Below are positions 21,301-21,983 of a stretch of 21,983 nt of DNA, one piece after another (the first letter of the stretch is position 1; every line of letters begins with the position of its first letter). Both the position numbers and the translations under genes were made by a program. Under the pieces are notes generated by a model. It saw nothing but the letters and a program-made list of their open reading frames with translations, was not told the origin of the DNA and made no database searches. The stretch is from Cylindrotheca closterium (Eukaryota > Bacillariophyta > Bacillariophyceae > Bacillariales > Bacillariaceae), in NCBI GenBank assembly GCA_933822405.4, contig CAKOGP040001708.1, positions 1-21,983 of the forward strand. Direction: 5' to 3'.

Positions 21301-21464
21301 CTACGCTTCTTTTCTCTAGATGGTCGTTCGGGGGGAACACGTCCGGCTCCACCTCGTCCTCCTGGAACACGCCCAGCACCTCCACGGGCCCGTCGCGACG
21401 GGGGTGGGGGAGGCATGTCCATCATTTCTTCTTCATCTTCGGGACCTAATGACCACCAACCCAT
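1..21464 (-). CDS. Giant Trp-helix tandem-repeat protein, 3' end outside the window (at least 7154 aa)
   Basis: One minus-strand frame runs from ATG 21464-21462 to the left edge with no in-frame stop and no sign of an intron; both edges read in the same phase (the left end reads MNWMRNPQDESADPTG). The start is well supported: an in-frame TAG lies only 12 nt upstream (21474-21476), A is at -3 and G at +4. The N-terminus (MGWWSLGPEDEEE) has no signal peptide, and no transmembrane segment was seen anywhere, so the product is probably cytosolic or nuclear. Domain order: disordered basic/acidic head (aa 1-215), Lys/Ala helix (218-289), acidic linker, diverged Trp-helix repeats (330-1110), ALDWLR units (1110-1840), then at least 61 modules of 86 aa (1840-7154). 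Each module has helix ..RAREIEGALDWMRN, an acidic loop, an (R/K)R(T/S)PE helix ending in MNWLRNGK, then DPTGDF and a RIDQMLPKKKGQ segment. I do not recognise the family. A scaffold, ruler or elastic solenoid is inferred from architecture only. Coding status is very secure; function is unknown. Confidence 0.95.
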   Translation of the reverse strand, partial: MGWWSLGPEDEEEMMDMPPPPPSRRARGGAGRVPGGRGGAGRVPPERPSREKKRSSSPGKSKRKKSPEKKKSKVVVAAPEEEEPNLFASIGRMVSSGTAPRQSSDASTIGTAKYPGANGVPVRASSNANEAARRANEMANAMAWLTNPAAAGAEEEEPEPEAGADLFGDAGNWWESEFDADEADDMSLFSNNSSLQTEDMPDLMALLMHRQDETENEKSKKKASKAEARKAEYQQAEQAKSKAEAKSKAEAKKKAEAKKKAAAKKKAEAKKKAEAKKKAAKKAAKKAAKEQEVDESESEPAMEEETYDPIAALAYDDDEEEPRTKELSDTLKWWSTYNEDDVEKATEDFDDLDSMKKVVGWWSSNEDYRPPSDKKFNADTKKAMKVNKAFDAYKVESKELSAEKKAKELESSLKWLQDSTTKYTEDAAEFEYNQGTFKKVNDLFGQWTPKGVPSLDWESYDPREDPKDAESRAKDLKGSLSLVLSGAFDTNHPNYNCAAINRMKDLFADWKLKENDGVEELDDALSWWKLNAIKYDPLTASADETDMYLKSKKMLAMFGLKEGDEWNKRNQEIEEAMSLWKKYKGKSLDDLDEPTVGKMKKVKDALLQIKRDSLGMSDMKYMAKEMDDALDWYLDKGYKIEDLSKVNKKYRSSFKKAQALMGLWGKKADPSPDQLKEIAESLISLRRNKYNPEIFDKFDGEEGAKYQRLQEAMIDWRLKGAESDTITSDEGEALARGIENAMDWWVANGENFDFETADKEQIFMAQMVKSTLEMWIPLGPDDAFTYKKSRDAVDEIKEVLALYRDNGKNFDVASLKVKSGERASLLKLKDAMLQWRRGNATIISEVESEQTVKEMINAMNWWKKKGKDYDVVADRMETVPVMLRHKEATNALEEFHEDFGAPNQTPFKCLSRKEQKKVVKELDESVSWWKRSGKKIDTTQAEEDFEMFGKAHRLSQMWSKANMTEDEREKLCEEISADINWLRKKSKSMDLDSVPGDKPKMLRELFKTWDSPIERTAKATAKDIEGAISWWRGNGFEPEATSSIRSDNEKIEKLVRMVHQYADFKNKESSDLSDMAWFRKEKIQEISDTLEIFDADAVDAPKSDFAAFTPAASEEQKRAQEMSSALDWLRSNDADLDIDDEMSLALSVATFKKIDALMPKTGDASEKPTTMGSALDWLRSKTDVDDETVSSFKKIDTVLTRSGASESIAAGGFGGALDWLRQRQAEKAASDVDAESTGRGDLAGFAGVSAMPKSDEEKRADQMASALDWLRSNDIAEDVSVGSGIGSLGSGYGSVGVFHKVGGADDSQAPPSALDWLRSQAAKNDKVGDDGTEGIGSMSGRSLTAEQKRANEMTNALDWLRATEADGAVSNDGEQEFSAVGAFEPLNLVGSAENRSREMDNAMAWMRDDSPTDDDTGDMSLFGMEGGLKPMSAEEKKAMQMNNALDWLRSNGADFGDTAMPDFSTTDQLSAGVYGRSNEDIAFDRDRAFDWLRDKDPNELSALDDPFGISASTQFKSAEMKKSEEMNDALAWLRTNGADFGDENTPDISFDAFNVDSFAPASREVRDKDRDEALNWLRGGYAGADTEDASIAKFKQLDGILPKREGQTEDARAIEMENALNWLRGNGVDVDDEEFDFDSFDAKPQKHSAARSLESRYNERDDALSWLRGAHRDMTDDSSASVFSKIDAVLPRKEGQTEYARATEMENALNWLRGNGVDVTDDSIGVDAFDFEQLGQQSSILRSSEDRDKIRDDALSWLRSDGYDQEDEDSAFKRLDMILPKKDHQSQEDRAKEMETALDWLHHNGVDVFDEVGSPSFEKLSLLPTAGKTRETFDHKDVDVMMNWLRGDKDENLDPIGVFTKLDESVTMKPGQSMENRAIDLVKSLNWMRSKGLLEDYEAVPSKKSKKSKSKKVKAVVPSDRTPKQRSKDLEKILQWMRKGKGKGQKKEDKYDPAGEYRKLDSMLPKKKGETPEDRALEIEGALDWLRSQDDAAEEVTEPVVDFSKFGAVPICKRSPEDRLKELQDVMNWARNKGKGKKDKYDPSGNFRKLDKLLPKKRGQTSDDRAREIEGFMDWMRNSEVMPEESTDIPEFDKLESFNVSRRTPEQRAKDLDDVMMWMRQKGDADEKTDPTGDFRKLDSILKAKKDQSSEDRAREIEGALDWLRNSDSEEAVLGTTEDVENIANMPICVKSPEQRKSDLENALDWVHKGKKDKHDRLGEFRKIDQLLPKKKGQKPEDRAREIEQAQDWARSKGVDLFDPTEQAPFKNAELASFARRTPEQRVKDLQDVTNWMRNKGKDDEMLDPTGDFRKLDAVLPRKRGQKGEARARMIEGALDWCRGPAGTPYVGSQVPSMEKLPFAPVARFSPEQRSKNLDDALNWVRSKGKDDKYDPHGEFKRVDALLPKRRGQSKEDRAREIEASLDWMRNNGVSPTDEDVFGAFKKIGSIQTSRRTPEQRSKDLSEAMNWLRNKGEDDDTFDPTGEFRKLDSMLPQKKKQSFEERARDLECSLDWARGNSVSGVEEEELPSLEKFGAPQFSRRTPEQRARDLQDALNWLRNKGKDDAKHDATGEFRRVDQILPKKKGQTREQRAREIEGALDWMRDIGLSLDDEEAVSTFKKTECAHVSRRTPEQRGKDLHDALNWMRNKGNEDDFYDPTGEFRKLDALLPDKVGVSSGERAREVEGALDWLRNHEERDASLDGVTSIATLLSVPISRRSPGEREEDVEKALNWLRNGKLPSDDPTGNFKRVDMLLPEKKKSDSEKKRAQDIESALDWMRNSGVSPADEHAVDEMKTFGIVSISQRTPEQRSQDLNDVLTWLRSKGAKDAVLDPTKLFRQIDAFLPARKNQSQEDRAREIEGALDWIRNNGVENRLDDALTEFSKLGTVPVTRRTPEERMNDVDNISGWMRNGKDSSMDPTGEFKRIDQMLPRKKGQKPEDRIRDIECALDWMRNKSFTPSEIDGFEPGFSAVGTIPLTRRTPEERKKDLDGVMNWMRNGKQESEDPTGDFKRIDQMLPNKKRGQSGDERAREIEGALDWMRNKGVSPVDPSSVPGFSPTDASHSVQRRTPDERSQELDNIMQWMRKGKNDEDDPTGEFKRIDQMLPKKKGQSPRQRCNEIESALNWSRNQGAVPADVDESIPAFESLGSVPISCRSPEEREKDADRILSWLRSDKDASLDPSGDFKRVDQLLPSKKKQKSRDRARDLEGALDWMRNHGVSPEDEDFAEKFEKLGSIPMTRRTPEDRKKEMDDIMNWLRNGKSDSEDPTGDFSRIDQMLPTKNGQKAEDRAREIEGALDWLRSNAISLSQDEDSESPLEQFSFVSMSKRSPEDRKREEDKIYSWLRNGQDESLDLTSEFKQVDQMLPTKKGQSPRDRAREVEGALDWMRNNGLVPALDDGAVGKFSKLGSVPVSRRTPEDRSKDIDNALNWLRSGKPDAKDESGDFKKIDQMLPKKQKQEPEDRAREIEGALDWMRNHGVAVNDVEAADGSFNKAPSIPLTRRSPEERKQDIDDVHNWLRNGKNDSDDPTGDFKRIDQLLPKKKKSQKAKSRARDVESALDWMRNHDVSPTEEDSDTFEKLSSIPISVRTPEERKEALDSVSSWLRNGKSDSDDPTGDFKRINQLLPAKKNQPTMERARQIEGALDWMRNHSVAPSTTDDVESPFNKTSSVPMTRRTPEERLIDMGDIMNWLRNGRTESEDPSGDFTRIDQMLPKKNGQKPEDRARDIEGALDWSRNKGLQLADYDDIIPGFSKPGLLPMSCCTPEERKKEADSALNWIRNGKASSDDPTGAFKRIDQMLPPSSKKQSPEDRSRQIEAALDWMRNNVPGASEGDVSSPFETIASLPLSHRTPEERKEEINAVLNWMRSKKDDSLDPTGEFKRMDQALASKKNQSSMDRAREIEGALDWMRNKGVQPSDDDELIPGFNKPGSIPVTRRTPEERLGDVDAAMNWLRNGKSESDDSSGEFKRIDQLLPRKGNQSQKDRAHEIERALDWMRNNDVDADSNFEDIMEFGTTESLSVSLRTPEERSSDVNDITAWLRNGKAESDDRTGDFTRVDQMLPKKKGQKLEDRARDIEAALDWMRNKGVVVGDDQAPTEFSKIGSVPISRRTPEKRMEDLADIMAWMRNSKSESADLSGEFKRIDQLLPKKRAQSQEDRARDIEGALDWMRNTGVAPAEDSSVPAASIAPEGKGVSKRTPEQRAKDLRDVMNWIRNPQDESLDPTGDFSKIDSILPKKRAQSKRERALEIENALDWVRNTSAFPGYDSENVSDFAQLGSIPVSRRSPEEREDDVNDILSWIRGEKSGSLDPTGEFKRIDQLLPRKKKQTPKSRARDMESALDWMRNNGVSSDDVDIVDKFNTMSSIPLSRRSPEERKKDVDNILSWIRSGKPEEGSEIAIFKKVDQMLPSKQKQSARDRAQEIEGALDWMRNNNVELDMDADVPAFQQLQPIPLSRRTPEERKEDVNSALNWLRNGKSEDLDPTGEFNRIDQMLPTKNGQSNEERARQIEGTVDWMRNQGIKSSEDTEDLPGFEKLSSVPISMRTPEERSADVNKALNWLRNGKQELEDPNGDFKQIDQLLPQKKQTKEERSREIERALDWMRNNGVGPEAALSADDFNRLPSIPVTRRTPEERMNDIDNISSWMRNGKDSSMDPTGEFKRIDQMLPKKKGQKSEDRIRDIECALDWMRNKGVAPDVNDDFKPGFNKLGSVPLSRRTPEERKKDLKGVMNWMRNGKQESEDPTGDFKRIDQMLPKKRGQSGDERAREIEGALDWMRNKGVSPVDPSSVPGFSPTDASHSVQRRTPDERRQDLDSVMKWMRNGKNGEDDPTGDFKRIDQMLPKKKGQSRKQRAQDIEHALNWVRDGPQPDEDIDESLPEFDTLKSIPLATRTPEERLEDVDALVSWLRSGKNEQFDPTGAFKRIDQAIPQRKKQSFEDRARDLEGALDWMRNHGVSPEDEDFAEKFEKLGSIPVTRRTPEDREKEENDIMNWLRNGKAESDDPTGDFTRIDQMLPKKKAQKSKDRAREIEGALDWMRSNGFSPADEDETKSPFDTLASVQISKRSPKQRMNEVNGIMNWMRNPQDESLDPTGDFTKIDQILPKKQGQTKKDRARDIEAAVDWMRNNDVSADDEEFVDEFQKLGSIPMTRRTPEDRENEENDIMNWLRNGKSESDDPTGDFTRIDQMLPKKKGQKSKSRAREIEGALDWMRSNGVSPSDVEETPGFESVPSIQISRRTPEGRKNDVDAVMNWMRTGKSDSEDPTGDFTKIDQMLPQKKGQKPEDRAREIESALDWMRNNDVSPDDEEFVDEFQKLGSIPMTRRTPEDRENEENDIMNWLRNGKSESDDPTGDFTRIDQMLPKKKGQKSKSRAREIEGALDWMRSNGVSPSDVEETPGFESVPSIQISRRTPEGRKNDVDAVMNWMRTGKSDSEDPTGDFTKIDQMLPQKKGQKPEDRAREIESALDWMRNNDVSPDDEEFVDEFQKLGSIPMTRRTPEDRENEENDIMNWLRNGKSESDDPTGDFTRIDQMLPKKKGQKSKSRAREIEGALDWMRSNGVSPSDVEETPGFESVPSIQISRRTPEGRKNDVDAVMNWMRTGKSDSEDPTGDFTKIDQMLPQKKGQKPEDRAREIESALDWMRNNDVSPDDEEFVDEFQKLGSIPMTRRTPEDRENEENDIMNWLRNGKSESDDPTGDFTRIDQMLPKKKGQKSKSRAREIEGALDWMRSNGVSPSDVEETPGFESVPSIQISRRTPEGRKNDVDAVMNWMRTGKSDSEDPTGDFTKIDQMLPKKKGQNPEDRAREIESALDWMRNNDVSPDDEEFVDEFQKLGSIPMTRRTPEDRENEENDIMNWLRNGKSESDDPTGEFTRVDQMLPKKKGQKSKSRAREIEGALDWMRSNGVSPSDVEEAYPAFDPLSSVQISKRSPRQRMNDVDAVMNWMRTGKSDSEDPTGDFTKIDQMLPQKKGQKPEDRAREIESALDWMRNNDVSPDDEEFVDEFQKLGSIPMTRRTPEDRENEENDIMNWLRNGKSESDDPIGDFTRIDQMLPKRKGQKSKSRAREIEGALDWMRSNGVSPTDVEESPDFDSVPSIQISRRTPEGRKNDVDAVMNWMRTGKSDSEDPTGDFTKIDQMLPQKKGQKPEDRAREIESALDWMRNNDVSPDDEEFVDEFQKLGSIPMTRRTPEDRENEENDIMNWLRNGKSESDDPTGEFTRVDQMLPKKKGQKSKSRAREIEGALDWMRSNGVSPSDVEEAYPDFDPLSSVQISKRSPRQRMNDVDAVMNWMRTGKSDSEDPTGDFTKIDQMLPQKKGQKPEDRAREIESALDWMRNNDVSPDDEEFVDEFQKLGSIPMTRRTPEDRENEENDIMNWLRNGKSESDDPTGDFTRIDQMLPKKKGQKSKSRAREIEGALDWMRSNGVSPTDDLSSSSLANVPSIQISRRTPEGRKNDVDAVMNWMRTGKSDSEDPTGDFTKIDQMLPQKKGQKPEDRAREIESALDWMRNNDVSPDDEEFVDEFQKLGSIPMTRRTPEDRENEENDIMNWLRNGKSESDDPTGDFTRIDQMLPKKKGQKSKSRAREIEGALDWMRSNGVSPSDVEETPGFESVPSIQISRRTPEGRKNDVDAVMNWMRTGKSDSEDPTGDFTKIDQMLPKKKGQNPEDRAREIESSLDWMRNNDLSPNDEEFVDEFQKLGSIPLTRRTPEERKGEVDDVMNWLRNGKSESDDPTGDFTRIDQILPKKKGQKSKSRAREIEGALDWMRSNGVSPSDVEESPEFDTVPSIQISRRTPEGRKNDVDAVMNWMRTGKSNNEDPTGDFSKIDQILPKKRGQNPEDRAREIEGALDWMRNNDVSPDDEEFVDEFQKLGSIPMTRRTPEERKGEVDDVMNWLRNGKSESDDPTGDFTRIDQILPKKKSQKPKDRAREMEGALDWMRNNNILPEDVEQTPAFETLPSVPVSKRTPEERMNDVDDIMNWMRNPQDESADPTGEFTRVDQMLPKKKGQKPKDRAREIEGALDWMRNKGVKPSEDEPVSSFEKLGSVPISRRTPEERKGDVDGVMNWLRNGKTESEDPTGDFTRIDQMLPKKKGQKPKDRAREIESALDWMRNNDVSPVEVEPTDAGFKSVPSVPVSKRTPEERMNDVDDIMNWMRNPQDESADPTG
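6430..7615 (-). repeat. Segmental duplication, copy A (partner 11630-12815)
   Basis: A run of about 4.6 modules matches 11630-12815 at an offset of 5199-5202 nt, in the same order and frame. The strongest stretch lies around 7060-7220, where the module GVSPVDPSSVPGFSP with TDASHSVQRRTPDER appears identical in DNA. The left part (DEDFAEKFEKLGSIP, 6560-6640) and right part (CALDWMRNK, ISSWMRNGKDSSMDP, 7480-7580) are also close. In between, about 6670-6950, the two copies differ strongly, so similarity is patchy. Confidence 0.85.
11630..12815 (-). repeat. Segmental duplication, copy B (partner 6430-7615)
   Basis: Counterpart of copy A, about 20 modules closer to the N-terminus. It carries one extra codon (Asn in MLPNKKRGQ, near 12413-12418), which changes the offset from 5199 to 5202 nt without breaking the frame. 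The block beyond 12815 no longer matches. It is best explained by an in-register copy or gene-conversion event within the gene. Confidence 0.85.
15715..15775 (-). other. Lys/Ser-rich insertion in the first 86-aa module, aa about 1897-1914
   Basis: The first module of zone 3 carries PSKKSKKSKSKKVKAVVP in the loop where later modules have an acidic D/E stretch and a GF.K motif. It is followed by basic linkers (MRKGKGKGQKKEDKYDP, ARNKGKGKKDKYDP). This basic patch could be a second nuclear localisation signal or a site binding an acidic partner; only composition supports it. Confidence 0.6.
15945..18129 (-). repeat. Zone 2: 17 ALDWLR units of about 42-50 aa, aa about 1110-1840
   Basis: Seventeen units share AL(D/N/S)WLRSN followed by an acidic, Gly/Ser or Phe-containing loop and a charged pre-helix such as EEKKAMQMNN or EGQTEDARAIEMEN. 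The units nearest the N-terminus (16950-18100) behave as single repeats with variable loops, including a Gly/Ser-rich loop near 17580-17640 (SVGSGIGSLGSGYGS). The units at about 15950-16780 alternate in ABAB doublets of about 90 aa, where only one member carries FKQLDGILPKREGQ or FSKIDAVLPRKEGQ. That is the arrangement fixed as the 86-aa module in zone 3, so this stretch looks transitional. Confidence 0.85.
18130..20490 (-). repeat. Zone 1: highly diverged Trp-helix repeats, aa about 325-1110
   Basis: Roughly 28 amphipathic helices ending in an aromatic-rich core recur every 25-32 residues, for example TLKWWSTYN, SLKWLQDS, LFGQWTPKG, ALSWWKLN, ALDWYLDKG, AMIDWRLKG, AMDWWVANG, AMLQWRRGN, AMNWWKKKG, SVSWWKRSG, DINWLRKKS, AISWWRGNG, MAWFRKEK. 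Most are followed by a short basic or Gly turn and a D/E-rich loop. No two units are closely similar in DNA, so this is an old array; kinship with the downstream ALDWLR units shows in the helix-W-basic-turn pattern. It resembles an alpha-solenoid in logic but matches no TPR, PPR, HEAT or Sel1 consensus that I can see. Confidence 0.75.
20492..20597 (-). other. Acidic linker before the repeat domain, aa about 290-324
   Basis: After the Lys/Ala helix the protein switches to an acidic stretch: EVDESESEPAMEEE, YDPIAALAYDDDEEEP. The charge flips from strongly positive to strongly negative within a few residues. It separates the disordered head from the first clear Trp-helix (ELSDTLKWWSTYN, WW at about aa 333-334). 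Confidence 0.7.
20598..20815 (-). repeat. Lys/Ala-rich low-complexity helix, aa about 217-289
   Basis: The DNA is a degenerate array of gcc/aag-type codons giving repeated KAEAKKKAEAKKKAA blocks, then KKAAKKAAKKAAKE, with no proline or glycine. Such composition predicts a long, highly basic single alpha-helix, as in TolA-like or histone H1-like tails (composition only, no homology implied). It is flanked by acidic stretches: EDMPDLMALLMHRQDETENE before, EVDESESEPAMEEE after. It may act as a charged spacer or bind an acidic polymer. The short period makes it prone to slippage in replication and assembly. Confidence 0.85.
20995..21090 (-). other. Isolated N-terminal Trp-helix unit (Trp about aa 144)
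   Basis: Inside the otherwise disordered head one helix reads RRANEMANAMAWLTNP. It matches units far downstream such as KRANEMTNALDWLR (near 17400) and MQMNNALDWLRS (near 17120). It is a lone unit detached by about 190 residues from the next repeat, followed by a Glu/Pro-rich acidic tract and a GNWWESE segment. It is probably homologous to the ALDWLR units, either an original unit or a translocated copy. Short length limits certainty. Confidence 0.6.
21243..21413 (-). other. Disordered basic N-terminal segment (Pro/Arg/Gly then Lys/Ser), aa 18-74
   Basis: After an acidic MGWWSLGPEDEEEMMDM opening comes a PPPPP run, two copies of the short motif GGAGRVP (within aa 28-45), then a Lys/Ser/Arg stretch with EKKRSSSPGKSKRKKSPEKK (about aa 51-70). 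This is typical of an intrinsically disordered, possibly phosphorylated segment (several SP sites). The KRKK-type clusters could act as a nuclear localisation signal or a polyanion-binding tail; composition alone cannot decide. Confidence 0.7.
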
Positions 21465-21983
21465 GATTATAATCTATTTATGTGATTTGTTGTTAAAAAC
21501 TTTGTTGTTGTTTTGAATACTATTCCAGAAGGATGTAATAAGAAAATTTGTTTTTCTATCCCTGTTGTCGTATAATAACTTAAAAAGTGCGCTGTTGTTC
21601 TTTTCCTAAAGATTGCTTTGTAGTGAGTGTTGCTAACGTGAGTTGTTGTTGGCAACGATTGCTTTGTTTTCGTAGTAGGAAATATGATTGATGCCGTTCA
21701 ATTTTCACCACCAGTCCCAAAACCATTCTTTTCGTTAGGCCAGCGTAGGTGCAGTACAGAAACGTGCTTGGTCTTCGTACCAAGGGAGTCTTGAATTTGA
21801 CAAATCTACGTGGATTCAGTACACTTCTACAGTGAAATGGAGAACAATAAGTGTCGGTGGGTCCGGTCATAAACAAGCCCAAAGCGATCAATGACTTTCT
21901 TCGACAAATGAAGTCACCACTCTGAAGTTATTTTACTAATAATTGATCGTAGTCGGGATTCATGAAACTACAGAAAAAGTCAC
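21465..21983. other. 5' flank and leader of the giant gene; no gene recognised
   Basis: These 519 bases are A/T-richer than the coding part and hold no ORF that I recognise. Read on the minus strand, the part near the ATG is a leader rich in CAA triplets (21487-21494, 21502-21514, 21592-21599, 21641-21650). A 10-bp direct repeat, gattgctttg, lies at 21611-21620 and 21657-21666. From about 21670 to 21983 I see no gene, tRNA or clear regulatory motif. A 103-codon minus-strand ORF (21580-21891) overlaps this flank but has no recognisable domain and is probably chance. Confidence 0.6.
21571..21580 (-). promoter_or_regulatory. Possible TATA-like element
   Basis: On the minus strand AGTTATTATA lies about 107-117 nt upstream of the ATG. 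It is the best TATA-like match between the ATG and 21700, and it would place transcription start near 21540-21550, leaving an A-rich leader of about 75-85 nt. A/T-rich flanks give such matches by chance. Confidence 0.2.

Noticed and set aside
21464..21490. Bacterial origin with a ribosome binding site
   Set aside because: Upstream of the ATG the sequence reads aaatagattataatc, with no purine-rich Shine-Dalgarno sequence, whereas -3 A and +4 G fit a eukaryotic start. A prokaryotic giant gene is not fully excluded.
21580..21891. 103-aa minus-strand ORF as a separate small gene
   Set aside because: It has no recognisable domain, lies in the A/T-rich flank directly upstream of the giant gene, and overlaps the likely promoter region.
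1..21983. Mobile element, prophage or integrated virus
   Set aside because: No transposase, integrase, polymerase or capsid motif and no terminal repeats were seen; the repetition is internal to a single coding frame.

Overview
The window is dominated by one giant, intronless protein-coding gene on the minus strand. Its ATG lies at 21464 and its reading frame stays open down to base 1 without an in-frame stop, giving at least 7154 codons (roughly 0.8 MDa). The stop codon and true C-terminus lie beyond the left edge. No second gene can be supported. The rightmost 519 bases (21465-21983) are the gene's 5' flank. The organism is probably a eukaryote: the start has a Kozak-type context (A at -3, G at +4), no Shine-Dalgarno sequence, an A/CAA-rich leader, and a single gene filling 22 kb. 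A compact-genome microalga such as a diatom is my best guess, but that is inference and no marker gene confirms it.

Layout from N- to C-terminus (right to left). (1) aa 1-300 (20565-21464): a soluble, disordered, charged head without signal peptide, with a Pro/Arg/Gly and Lys/Ser-rich basic stretch, one isolated Trp-helix unit, and a Lys/Ala-rich helix at about aa 218-289. (2) aa about 330-1110 (18130-20490): a highly diverged helical-repeat zone in which Trp-containing helices (WW, QW, DW) recur about every 25-32 residues. (3) aa about 1110-1840 (15945-18129): 17 units of about 42-50 aa with the signature AL(D/N)WLR, changing from single units to ABAB doublets. (4) aa about 1840-5030 (6370-15944): about 37 units of a fixed 86-aa (258-nt) two-helix module, each individually diverged. 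(5) aa about 5030-7154 (1-6369): about 25 more 86-aa modules in 516-nt (172-aa) higher-order copies, many nearly or fully identical at DNA level.

The striking point is a gradient along a single gene: repeats are ancient and barely recognisable near the start codon and freshly homogenised toward the left end, with period doublings of about 27-30, 43-45, 86, 172 and possibly 344 aa. Every length difference I checked between copies is a multiple of three, and several marker differences between array copies are synonymous, so the array looks like a selected protein and not junk satellite. I do not recognise the protein family. The sequence suggests a very long intracellular alpha-helical solenoid or scaffold/ruler carrying about sixty regularly spaced (R/K)R(T/S)P motifs; that function is inference.
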